Positions 27,070 through 34,747 of a DNA stretch of 43,630 nt are shown here, piece by piece; positions within the stretch are counted from its first letter, which is position 1; each line of letters opens with the position of its first letter. The notes beneath the pieces were generated by a model. That model saw only the letters and a list, made by a program, of their open reading frames with translations. It was not told where the DNA came from and made no database searches. Source of the DNA: Spirochaetales bacterium (lineage in GTDB: Bacteria; Spirochaetota; Spirochaetia; SZUA-6; RPPD01); NCBI GenBank assembly GCA_016929065.1, contig JAFGJO010000058.1, forward strand, positions 1 through 43,630, in the 5' to 3' direction. The translations under genes and the position numbers were made by a program.

Positions 27070-27900
27070 GTGAGCAATGTTCGTGTGCTCTTTATTGGCG
27101 AGATTGTCGGAAAATGCGGTGTGTTTACGGTCAAACATCTGCTCCGGAAAATCAAAGAAGAACAAAAAATCGATTTTGTCATCGCAAACGGCGACGGAGC
27201 AACCGGCGGATTCGGCATCGGCAAGAGCCATGCAGTCTACCTTCACAAGCTGGGGATCAATGTTATAACCGGCGGTGAATGCACCTATTATAAGCGCGAT
27301 ATGGTTGAGCATATTGTGAAGGCACCATACATCCTTCGGCCGGCGAATTACCCGCATGGAAATCCCGGGAGAGGATTCAGGGTATACTCTGCCGGGGAAA
27401 TGAAAATCGGGGTGATTTCACTTTTAGGACAGGCGGGTTTTGACAGGATACATCTGACCAATCCGTTTTTGTGTGCTCAGCCGATTATCGACAAGCTGAA
27501 AGAGGAAACAAATATTGTTATCATTGATTTTCATGCATCGACAACTTCAGAAAAATACACCATGTTTTACCATCTTGCCGGCAAAGTCTCGGCAGTTATT
27601 GGCACTCACGCAAAAGCACTGACTGGAGATGCGGATATTCTGAATAATAAAACTGCGGTAATTTGTGATGCAGGAAGAACCGGGAACAGTATGTCAGTCG
27701 GTGGGCTCGACTCCGAGATTGAATTAAGGAAGTTTTTAACCCAGATCCCGGAATATTCAAATGTTGTTTGTGAACATCTTGAATTGCAGGGTGTTGTCAT
27801 GGAGATTGATGACGCCGGGAACGCGGTTTCGATTACATCGATAAAACAGCCATGTGAGGAGGTATATCATGAACGCTCAGGGAATAATTACCAAAATTGA
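27070..27900 (+). CDS. divergent YmdB/BB_0505-family metallophosphoesterase-like protein
   Basis: TIGR00282-type proteins (YmdB, MG246/BB0505) are phosphodiesterases with 2',3'-cyclic nucleotide activity. The fold is clear from RVLFIGEIVG, FVIANGDGATGGFGIG, ANYPHGNPGRGFRVY, IDFHASTTSEKY and VSAVIGTHAKALTGDA. Several metal ligands are changed relative to B. subtilis YmdB: IGD to IGE, NGEN to NGDG, GNH to GEC, GTHTH to GTHAK. The histidines of DFH and the first of GTH are kept. The start is taken as GTG 27070, giving the usual N terminus VSNVRVLFIGE, with AAGGAG 10 bases upstream. The next gene starts inside its end by 32 bases. Confidence 0.82.
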   Translation: MSNVRVLFIGEIVGKCGVFTVKHLLRKIKEEQKIDFVIANGDGATGGFGIGKSHAVYLHKLGINVITGGECTYYKRDMVEHIVKAPYILRPANYPHGNPGRGFRVYSAGEMKIGVISLLGQAGFDRIHLTNPFLCAQPIIDKLKEETNIVIIDFHASTTSEKYTMFYHLAGKVSAVIGTHAKALTGDADILNNKTAVICDAGRTGNSMSVGGLDSEIELRKFLTQIPEYSNVVCEHLELQGVVMEIDDAGNAVSITSIKQPCEEVYHERSGNNYQN

Positions 27901-28324
27901 GCAGGATATAATCACGCTCGAGCAGTTATCTGACGAGGAATGCGCCTCGTGTACTTCTCATGCATCAAAAAACGGGATAAGCGGATGTGCAGCCTGTAAT
28001 CTCCTGGGTTCCTCCAGGCGCCCGATCCTCCGGGCGGTGAACCGAACGAACATGAGTCTTTCAGTCGGCGATATTGTGAAAATATATCTGCCGCCTGCAA
28101 AAGCGATTGTTGCGTCGATGAATTTGTTTATCATTCCGCTTGTTGCATTTATTCTGCTTTTTATTTTTTCGGGAATTTTTTTCCCCTGGTTAGGCGATAC
28201 TGAAAAAGCATTTGCCGGGATAGCAGGAATTGGCGGATGGTACGGACTGTTTTTTATCATACACAGGGTCCGTAATAAGAAAGACTGGCCGGTTGTCAGC
28301 GAGATAATAACGCAGCAGGAATAA
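27869..28324 (+). CDS. RseC/SoxR-reducing membrane protein
   Basis: A protein of about 151 aa of the RseC/MucC family, which regulates or supports sigma-E and SoxR reduction through the Rnf/Rsx system. It has the N-terminal cysteine-rich part (four to five Cys including CASC and CAAC), a small beta domain ending in VGDIVKIYLPPAKA, and two membrane helices (ASMNLFIIPLVAFILLFIFSG and the later FAGIAGIGGWYGLFFIIH). The ATG at 27869 has AGGAGGT at the right distance. It overlaps ymdB by 32 bases, so the two are co-transcribed. The rest of the Rnf complex is not in this window. Confidence 0.8.
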   Translation: MNAQGIITKIEQDIITLEQLSDEECASCTSHASKNGISGCAACNLLGSSRRPILRAVNRTNMSLSVGDIVKIYLPPAKAIVASMNLFIIPLVAFILLFIFSGIFFPWLGDTEKAFAGIAGIGGWYGLFFIIHRVRNKKDWPVVSEIITQQE

Positions 28325-28333
28325 TGGACCGGG

Positions 28334-29425
28334 TTAATTATTTATTGTGTTGATAAATTCTGCAATTTCTTCCAGGGCAATGACCTTGTGAATATTACCC
28401 TGTTCAATGGCGACTTTGGGCATTCCAAAAACAACGCATGATTTTTCATCCTGAGCTATCGTTATACCGCCTTCTTCGTAAATCATTCCGATTTCTATCG
28501 CACCGTCTTTGCCCATTCCAGTCATGATGAAAGCCATGGATCTGTTCTGGTAAGTCTCGGCTACTGAAGTAAATAAAACTCCAGCAGACGGCCGGTGACC
28601 ATTCTGCGGCGGGCCATCATTCAGTGAAACAATATTGGCAAGCGGCCGGGCTTTAACCTGGATATGCCGGTCGCCGGGAGCAATAAGGATTCTGCCCGGC
28701 CGGATAATATCACCTTCAACTGCTTCCTTGACATCAAGGGGACAAATTTTGTTCAGACTGTTGGCAAATTCCTCTGTAAATCCTTTTGGCATATGCTGTA
28801 CCACGATAATTGGTACCGGCATATCACTTCGAATCCGTGAGAAAACTGATCGCAGCGCATTTGGACCACCGGTTGAAATTCCTATGGCAATAATTTCTAT
28901 TGTTTCGGTATTTCGTTTTGGTACTTTTTTCTTTATTATCTGCTGCGGTTTTTTAGGGATGTATGCTTTTGTATAAACCGCATCTTCTTCCCTGGGAATC
29001 GATTTCTTTTTTTCTTTTTCCTTTAGTCCATAAATTCGAACCAGGTCAATGAGTTGTGAAGATATCCTTGAAATATCAGATGCTTCGCCGGTGGATGGTT
29101 TAAGCAGAAAATCCGATGCCCCCGATGCCAACGCCTGCATGGTGATGGCAGCACCTTTTTGGGCGACCGATGAAAGAATGATTACCGGCGTGTTGTTGCC
29201 GCGCTTTTTTTTCTCTTTTAAAAAATCAAGGCCATTCATTTCGGGCATCTCAAGATCAAGAATAATGACGTCCGGATTCCGGGAGTCCATTTTGTGAAGG
29301 CCGAAAATGCCATTGAGCGCAGTTGCGGCTACCTCAATATCATCGGTTTTTTCAAAAATTGTCCGGATCAGTTTCCGCATCAGGGAGGAATCATCTATGA
29401 TGAGCACGCGAATGGGGTCAATCAT
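28334..29425 (-). CDS. cheB: CheB, chemotaxis protein-glutamate methylesterase
   Basis: CheB demethylates and deamidates chemoreceptors. The 363-aa protein has an N-terminal receiver domain (LIIDDSSLMRK, phospho-acceptor Asp in ILDLEMPEMNG) and a C-terminal methylesterase with catalytic Ser in IGISTGGPNAL, His in VVQHMPKGFT and Asp in MTGMGKDGA. The start overlaps the cheR stop (ATGA). It ends 9 bases from the convergent rseC. No cheA, cheW or receptor gene is in the window, so these two sit apart from the main chemotaxis cluster. Confidence 0.95.
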   Translation of the reverse strand: MIDPIRVLIIDDSSLMRKLIRTIFEKTDDIEVAATALNGIFGLHKMDSRNPDVIILDLEMPEMNGLDFLKEKKKRGNNTPVIILSSVAQKGAAITMQALASGASDFLLKPSTGEASDISRISSQLIDLVRIYGLKEKEKKKSIPREEDAVYTKAYIPKKPQQIIKKKVPKRNTETIEIIAIGISTGGPNALRSVFSRIRSDMPVPIIVVQHMPKGFTEEFANSLNKICPLDVKEAVEGDIIRPGRILIAPGDRHIQVKARPLANIVSLNDGPPQNGHRPSAGVLFTSVAETYQNRSMAFIMTGMGKDGAIEIGMIYEEGGITIAQDEKSCVVFGMPKVAIEQGNIHKVIALEEIAEFINTINN

Positions 29426-30261
29426 TTATGATGACTCCGCTTAAGAAGCAGTTTTCTGTACAACACTGCCCAGTCTGTTTTAAAAAATTCAAACTGAGTT
29501 TCCATGCCGAACAGGGATTCTGAATGTCCCAAAAATAAAAATGAGTTGGCACTCATGCTGTCCCAGAACCGGTTGATAACAGCCCGTTGGGCGGCATCAT
29601 CAAAGTAAATGATCACGTTTCTGCAGAATAACAGGTCAATATTACTCAAACCGCTGTCGTATTTCAGATTGTGATAGTCGAATTTCACCATATTTTTTAT
29701 TTCTTCACGAAGTTGATATCCGCCCTGTTTTTTTTCGAAATATTTCAGGAGGTATTCATGCGGAACACCTTCGACTTTGGCCTCGTTAAAGAAAGCTTCC
29801 TGGGCAATCATGAGTGATTTCAAACTCAAGTCTGATGCAACAATTTCAGTCTGGAAATTGGCAGGCAGTTTTTCTTTTAAAACCATGGCTATGGAATAGG
29901 GTTCTTCACCCGTTGAGCAGCCGGCGCTCCAGATACGGATTAATGGTGTGCTGGACGATTTATTTATTGAAATGAGTTCGGGAATGACAACATTTTCCAG
30001 AGCCTGAAACTGCCCGGTATTGCGGAAAAATTTTGTCAAATTTGTCGTCACGGAATCCAGGAGAACTTTCATTTCATCCTGGTTCGCCTGGATGAGCCGG
30101 TAATAGGTCATGACATCAGGCTGGCTCGATACCTTCAGCCGTTCACGCAGTCGTGTTTCCAGAATGGATCTGTTCATTTCTGAAAAGTGTATACCGGACT
30201 GTTCATATATGAGATTACTGAACAGCTCAAATTCTTTGTCGCTCAGGCTGATGGTATTCAT
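29422..30261 (-). CDS. cheR: CheR, chemoreceptor methyltransferase
   Basis: CheR methylates glutamates of chemoreceptors using SAM. The 279-aa protein has the N-terminal helical domain (LSDKEFELFSNLIYEQSGIH) and the SAM-dependent core (VTTNLTKFFRN, IRIWSAGCSTGEEPYSIAMV, DLLFCRNVIIYFDDA, LFLGHSESL), all in order. It opens the cheR-cheB pair. The upstream gap of about 180 bases to the divergent nuclease gene should hold its promoter. Confidence 0.95.
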   Translation of the reverse strand: MNTISLSDKEFELFSNLIYEQSGIHFSEMNRSILETRLRERLKVSSQPDVMTYYRLIQANQDEMKVLLDSVTTNLTKFFRNTGQFQALENVVIPELISINKSSSTPLIRIWSAGCSTGEEPYSIAMVLKEKLPANFQTEIVASDLSLKSLMIAQEAFFNEAKVEGVPHEYLLKYFEKKQGGYQLREEIKNMVKFDYHNLKYDSGLSNIDLLFCRNVIIYFDDAAQRAVINRFWDSMSANSFLFLGHSESLFGMETQFEFFKTDWAVLYRKLLLKRSHHK

Positions 30262-30427
30262 GTTTGGTAAACCACTTTAAATGGTAGTATGTACAATGTC
30301 AGGAGTCAATAGACAGTTTTATTTCCATTTGGTTTTTCGAGCCTGGTTAGAACTCACAATTAACTCAGAATTTTTTAATTTTAAAGAAAAAGCAGAGATA
30401 TATTTGTTTTTTTATTTAAAGAGGGGT

Positions 30428-30433
30428 TATAAT
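30428..30433 (+). promoter_or_regulatory. -10 box of the bifunctional nuclease gene
   Basis: TATAAT lies 6 bases before the GTG start, so transcription would begin at or next to the start codon. The -35 match (TTGTTT around 30404-30409, 18-base spacer) is weak. Confidence 0.4.
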
Positions 30434-30439
30434 AGCAAT

Positions 30440-30922
30440 GTGAACAACAATTTTGTCAGAGTAAATATTAAAGGCGCAGTTCTGGATCAGGTGTCGGATA
30501 TGCCCTACATTCTTCTAAATACAGAAGATAAAAAATATACGATTCCAATCAGTGTCGGGCCGGCAGAGGCAACAGCAGTGATCATGGCGCTTGAGGGGAT
30601 AAAAACAACCAGGCCGCTTACCCATGATCTGTTTGTTCATTTTATATCGATGCACGGGTTTAAAATCCTTCGGATTGAAATATATGATTTGATCAATACC
30701 AAATTTTACTCAAAACTGCTTTACAAAAAGGGTTTCCGGCAGTTTAAAATAGAATTGCGGCCGAGTGACGGACTTGCATTAGCTGTCCGGCTTGGCACTC
30801 CGATATTTATTAATCCGGAAATATGTGAAGAAGCATCGGGGATTATGAAAATGTATGAATCGGACCGCCATTTCAAACAGGATAATGTCAGATTCGATGT
30901 AAAAATGTACGACGAATATTGA
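30440..30922 (+). CDS. bifunctional nuclease family protein (DUF151)
   Basis: A 160-aa protein of the BFN/DUF151 family (plant and bacterial homologues have RNase and DNase activity). Signatures are PYILLNTEDKKYTIPISVGP, EATAVIMALEG, RPLTHDLFVHF and the PSDGLALAVRLGTPIFINPE segment. The GTG at 30440 gives the usual N terminus NNFVRVNIKG; the longer open frame upstream (from 30281) is not coding-like. No Shine-Dalgarno is near, consistent with a leaderless message. The role in this organism is unknown. Confidence 0.88.
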   Translation: MNNNFVRVNIKGAVLDQVSDMPYILLNTEDKKYTIPISVGPAEATAVIMALEGIKTTRPLTHDLFVHFISMHGFKILRIEIYDLINTKFYSKLLYKKGFRQFKIELRPSDGLALAVRLGTPIFINPEICEEASGIMKMYESDRHFKQDNVRFDVKMYDEY

Positions 30923-30955
30923 CCTGTTATCATTTCAATTTAGGATTTCATACAG

Positions 30956-30984
30956 TTGACAGAAGCCGTTCTTCAGGAAATAAT
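30956..30984 (+). promoter_or_regulatory. sigma-70 promoter of pyrG-lptC-lptA-lptB
   Basis: A perfect TTGACA (30956-30961) and AATAAT (30979-30984) are 17 bases apart. The -10 ends 8 bases before the pyrG ATG, so the leader would be 0-2 bases and no Shine-Dalgarno is present. Confidence 0.6.
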
Positions 30985-30992
30985 GATGTCCC

Positions 30993-32603
30993 ATGAGTAA
31001 GTATATTTTTGTCTCGGGCGGTGTCTGTTCCAGTCTAGGGAAAGGCATTGCCGCGGCTACGATTGGGAACCTGTTGGAAGGATCCGGCCTGACGGTAAAC
31101 TCGGTAAAAATTGATCCCTATATAAATGTTGACGCAGGCACAATGAATCCTATCCAGCATGGCGAAGTGTATGTCACTGATGATGGTGCGGAAACAGATC
31201 TTGATCTGGGAAATTATGCGCGGTTTACAAATTCTGATTTATCCCGCGATAACTCGATAACCACCGGACAGGTGTATCAGGAAGTCATCCGGAAGGAACG
31301 TGAAGGACGTTTCCTGGGAAGAACTGTACAGGTAATCCCCCATATCACCGATGAAATCAAGCAGCGGATACAGCGGATCGGTGAACGGGAAGACCTGGAT
31401 GTGACAATTGTAGAAATCGGCGGAACCGTGGGTGATATTGAATCGGTGCCGTTTATTGAAGCAGCACGTCAGTTTATTCACGATTTTGGCAAGCCGCATG
31501 TGTTATATATCCACTTGACACTGGTTCCGACGGTTTCAATGGGAGAGCTGAAGACAAAACCTACCCAGCATTCAGTGAAAGAGCTTTTGGAAATAGGAAT
31601 TCAGCCGGACATTCTGCTGTGCCGGTGTGAGGTTCCGTTAAACGAGAGCCTTAAGCATAAAATATCGCTATTTACCAATGTTGAGGAAGAAGCGGTTATT
31701 TCGGCCAATAATGTGGCGAACACCATTTATGAAATTCCGATGAGTTTTGAAAAGCAGGGTCTTGACACAATAATCATGAAGAAGCTGGATTTGAAACCTA
31801 AAACCCACAACAAAGCTATTCGTGAATGGGAAAAAATGATTAATGGGTATATAAAGGCTGATTCATTAATTAAAATTGGGATTGTCGGAAAATATGTTGA
31901 ATTGCATGATTCATACAAGTCAGTATTCGAAGCACTTGTGCATGGCGGGATTGCAAATAAAGTACGGGTTGAAATTATAAAAATTGATTCAGAGAAACTG
32001 GAAACCGGAAATACCGAAGCTCTTGACGAAATTGATGGTATCCTTGTTCCGGGCGGGTTTGGTCAACGGGGTATCGAGGGAATGATTTGTGCTGTACAAT
32101 ATGCGCGAACCCGCGAAAAGCCGTATTTTGGAATTTGCCTTGGGATGCAGATGATGGTGATTGAATATGCCAGGAATGTTGCAGGCTTAAACGGTGCACA
32201 TTCAACAGAATGTGAACCCAATTCCCCGCATCCTGTTATCAGTCTTCTGGAAGAACAGGAAAATGTAAAAACAATGGGCGGAACAATGCGGCTTGGCGCG
32301 AATGATTCGAAACTGACCAAAGGCACAAAAATATTTGAAATATATGGAAAAGAAAAAATATCGGAACGTCACCGACACCGGTATGAATTTGCGAACCATT
32401 ACCGGGAACCGCTGATTGCCGCCGGATTAACCATAAGTGGAACCACGATGGATGGTGAGCTGGTGGAGTCGGTGGAATGGCAGAATCATCCCTGGGGTGT
32501 GGGGGTACAGTTTCATCCTGAATTCAAATCACGGCCCGATGCGCCGCATCCGATTTTTTACCGTTTTATTGAAGAGTGTAAAAAGAATGCAAAAAAGAAA
32601 TAG
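30993..32603 (+). CDS. pyrG: CTP synthase
   Basis: PyrG makes CTP from UTP with ATP and glutamine. The 536-aa enzyme has the N-terminal synthase domain (YIFVSGGVCSSLGKGI, KIDPYINVDAGTMNP, EVYVTDDGAETDLDLG) and a class I glutamine amidotransferase domain with nucleophile Cys in FGICLGMQMM and His/Glu in GVQFHPEF. Length and motifs are canonical. lptC starts inside its 3' end by 17 bases, so the Lpt genes depend on this transcript. CTP is also the substrate of the window's IspD and of ParB, but that link is not specific. Confidence 0.97.
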   Translation: MSKYIFVSGGVCSSLGKGIAAATIGNLLEGSGLTVNSVKIDPYINVDAGTMNPIQHGEVYVTDDGAETDLDLGNYARFTNSDLSRDNSITTGQVYQEVIRKEREGRFLGRTVQVIPHITDEIKQRIQRIGEREDLDVTIVEIGGTVGDIESVPFIEAARQFIHDFGKPHVLYIHLTLVPTVSMGELKTKPTQHSVKELLEIGIQPDILLCRCEVPLNESLKHKISLFTNVEEEAVISANNVANTIYEIPMSFEKQGLDTIIMKKLDLKPKTHNKAIREWEKMINGYIKADSLIKIGIVGKYVELHDSYKSVFEALVHGGIANKVRVEIIKIDSEKLETGNTEALDEIDGILVPGGFGQRGIEGMICAVQYARTREKPYFGICLGMQMMVIEYARNVAGLNGAHSTECEPNSPHPVISLLEEQENVKTMGGTMRLGANDSKLTKGTKIFEIYGKEKISERHRHRYEFANHYREPLIAAGLTISGTTMDGELVESVEWQNHPWGVGVQFHPEFKSRPDAPHPIFYRFIEECKKNAKKK

Positions 32604-33144
32604 TGTGCTCACCCTGTTCATGGTTCTATCTGTTTTCTCCTGCAGCCTGGATTACCAGGAAATTGCCGGGAGTGGAGAACTTTCCGAGAAAATTCCCGAG
32701 GCAGTACTCCATGATTTTATTCACCGGGCGGTAAAAGACACGAAGCTGGTATTCAGCCTGGAGGCCGAAGAAGCGCAGCTGTTTCAGACACAAAAAAAGA
32801 CCCTGCTTACAAAAGTCAGGTTTCGGGAATACGATGATAACGGGGAGATGGGTGTTGAAGGCCGCGCAAACAGTGCGGTATATTTTACCGACACCGAAAA
32901 TGCAGAGATTTACGGTGCAATTTATTTCCGGTCAACCGCAGAAGAAACAACATTGTATGCATCGACTTTGTTTTGGGACAAGGCAAACCGCGTGCTGAAA
33001 AGTGACGGAGAGCAGCCGGTCCGGATAGAAAAGGATGATGGAGCCTATTTGAGCGGCAGCGGCTTTTCGGTTGATGCCCGAAGAAAGGCATTGCACTATA
33101 CACGGGGTGTCTTTGGGAAGTATATTCATGAAGATGATGAATAG
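32587..33144 (+). CDS. lptC: LptC-like lipoprotein of the LPS transport system
   Basis: LptC connects the inner-membrane LptBFG extractor to the periplasmic LptA bridge. The protein (about 185 aa) starts with a lipoprotein signal: a hydrophobic stretch then VFSCSLDY, the cysteine being the probable lipidation site, instead of the usual transmembrane helix. The rest matches the LptC/YrbK beta-jellyroll (LEAEEAQLFQTQKKTLLTKVRF, YASTLFWDKANRVLKS, YLSGSGFSVDARRKAL). Position between pyrG and lptA strongly supports the call. The ATG at 32587 lies within the pyrG end, and no better start exists downstream. Confidence 0.82.
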   Translation: MQKRNSVLTLFMVLSVFSCSLDYQEIAGSGELSEKIPEAVLHDFIHRAVKDTKLVFSLEAEEAQLFQTQKKTLLTKVRFREYDDNGEMGVEGRANSAVYFTDTENAEIYGAIYFRSTAEETTLYASTLFWDKANRVLKSDGEQPVRIEKDDGAYLSGSGFSVDARRKALHYTRGVFGKYIHEDDE

Positions 33145-33856
33145 AAAGATTTATATTTTTTTTTATTTTCTGATTGTTTGTCTTGCTGCACATGGAGATG
33201 ATTTTTCCTTTTCAGGTGACCGGGTTACCAGTGTTTTTTCAAAAGGCAAGGAACGGACACTTCTTTCGGGGCATGCAGTGATCAAGTCCGAGAATAATCA
33301 TATCACTGCAGATGAAATTGAACTTTATGGAAAAAATTCATCATTTGCCTTATGCCGTGGGAATGTCCGGTTTATTAATGCTGAACGGGGAATGGAACTG
33401 ACCTGTGAAAAATTGTATTATGACCGGGAAAAAAAAGTGGTGCGGGTTCAGGGGAATGCGATTATGGCTGACCGTAAAAATGAGGTCATCGTCAAGGGCG
33501 GATTTATTGAACACCGGGAGACAGAAGATATTTCGCTGATTCAGATTGGTGTACGGATTTTAAAAGATGAAATGGTTTGCCGATCCGAGTTTGCAAAATA
33601 TATCCGTGAAAATGACATGCTCGAACTTTCCGGGATGCCGGTAGTGTTTTGGAAAGGTGATGAATATAAAGCCTCAAAAATAATTATTGACCTGAAAAAA
33701 GATGAAGTGAAGCTCGAAGGGAATGTTGAAGGACAAATCATCACCGAAAGCGACACTCCCGAACCCAAAAAACCATCTGTTGTCCCGGAAGCATTGGAAC
33801 CGGTTAATCCATCGAAAAAGGATGAATTAGATGAAGAAGACGGAGCAGGTGAGTGA
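33128..33856 (+). CDS. lptA: LptA/OstA-like periplasmic LPS transport protein
   Basis: LptA forms the periplasmic bridge for LPS. After a signal peptide (KIYIFFYFLIVCLAAHG) come repeated beta-strand motifs of the OstA domain: LSGHAVIKSENNHITADEIE, YGKNSSFALCRGNVRF, ELTCEKLYYDREKKVVRVQG and ELSGMPVVFWKGDEYKASK. An acidic Pro/Lys/Glu tail of about 35 residues follows the folded part and is unusual. The protein is about 242 aa. The start at 33128 overlaps the lptC stop; the ATGs at 33134 and 33137 are alternatives. The C-terminal end overlaps lptB. Confidence 0.85.
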   Translation: MKMMNRKIYIFFYFLIVCLAAHGDDFSFSGDRVTSVFSKGKERTLLSGHAVIKSENNHITADEIELYGKNSSFALCRGNVRFINAERGMELTCEKLYYDREKKVVRVQGNAIMADRKNEVIVKGGFIEHRETEDISLIQIGVRILKDEMVCRSEFAKYIRENDMLELSGMPVVFWKGDEYKASKIIIDLKKDEVKLEGNVEGQIITESDTPEPKKPSVVPEALEPVNPSKKDELDEEDGAGE

Positions 33857-34584
33857 AGACTGTTCTTTCTGTGGAAGGGCTCGTTAAGGTTTTCGGGAAA
33901 AAACGGGCGGTGAACGGCGTCAGTTTCTCGATGGAGATGGGTGAGGTTGTCGGATTGCTGGGGCCGAACGGTGCGGGTAAAACGACTATTTTTTACATGA
34001 TTGTCGGGTTTATCAAGCCGACCGAAGGGCAAATACTCCTTGACAAGAAAGAAATTTCAACCGAACCGATGTATATTCGGGCCCGGGAAGGGATTTCTTA
34101 CCTTCCTCAAGAGGCTTCGATTTTCAGAAAATTGACGGTCGAGGACAATATTCGCGCAATTCTTGAACTGCAGAAAGGTTTGACACCGAATGACCGGAAA
34201 GACAAACTTGAATATCTGATCGATGAGCTGGGAATCGGGAAGATCAGACACCAAAAGGCGTTTACACTTTCCGGCGGCGAACGGCGACGAACAGAGATTG
34301 CACGTGCTCTTGCCATTGAACCAAAATTTCTTCTGCTGGATGAGCCGTTTGCGGGTATTGACCCGATTGCTGTATCCGAAATTAAAAGAATTATCCATGA
34401 ATTGTCGGAAAAAGGGATCGGGGTGCTGATCACTGATCACAGTGTTCATTATACCCTTGATATTACCGATAGATCCTATATTATTAATTTGGGAGAGATC
34501 GTAACGCAGGGGACAAAAAAGCAACTGCTGAAGAGCGATATTGCACGTTCAATTTACCTTGGTGAAGATTTTAAAATGCACTAA
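33853..34584 (+). CDS. lptB: LptB, ATPase of the LPS transporter
   Basis: LptB powers extraction of LPS from the inner membrane. The 243-aa ABC ATPase has Walker A GPNGAGKTT, Q-loop in YLPQEASIF, signature FTLSGGERRR, Walker B FLLLDEPFAGIDP and switch His in LITDHSVHYT, plus the LptB-type end YLGEDFKM. The start is GTG, in a 4-base overlap with the lptA stop. LptF/G, the permease pair, are not in the window. The 160-base gap to rpoN shows no strong terminator, only a bulged hairpin near 34590-34620. Confidence 0.95.
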   Translation: MKTVLSVEGLVKVFGKKRAVNGVSFSMEMGEVVGLLGPNGAGKTTIFYMIVGFIKPTEGQILLDKKEISTEPMYIRAREGISYLPQEASIFRKLTVEDNIRAILELQKGLTPNDRKDKLEYLIDELGIGKIRHQKAFTLSGGERRRTEIARALAIEPKFLLLDEPFAGIDPIAVSEIKRIIHELSEKGIGVLITDHSVHYTLDITDRSYIINLGEIVTQGTKKQLLKSDIARSIYLGEDFKMH

Positions 34585-34747
34585 ACCATGGGAAAGAATC
34601 TTCGTTTCTTTTCCCGCATGTATCAATTCTCAAAAATTAATGGTACATCCTGATTGAAAAAACATCGGGAATATAATATTGAAAAAGAGTGGAAAAAGAA
34701 GACAATATCTGAGAGAATTTATATAGATTAAAATAAGGAGGGTATTG

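Noticed and set aside
30281-30439. N-terminal extension of the bifunctional nuclease
   Set aside because: Low-complexity Phe/Lys-rich sequence, not found at the family's N terminus, and it contains the -10 box.
32437-32586. N-terminal extension of LptC inside pyrG
   Set aside because: It is the wrong-frame reading of pyrG; the lipoprotein signal begins at 32587.
34590-34620. Terminator after lptB
   Set aside because: A bulged GGGAAAGAA stem with no T-run; too weak to call, so rpoN may be read through from the lpt operon.
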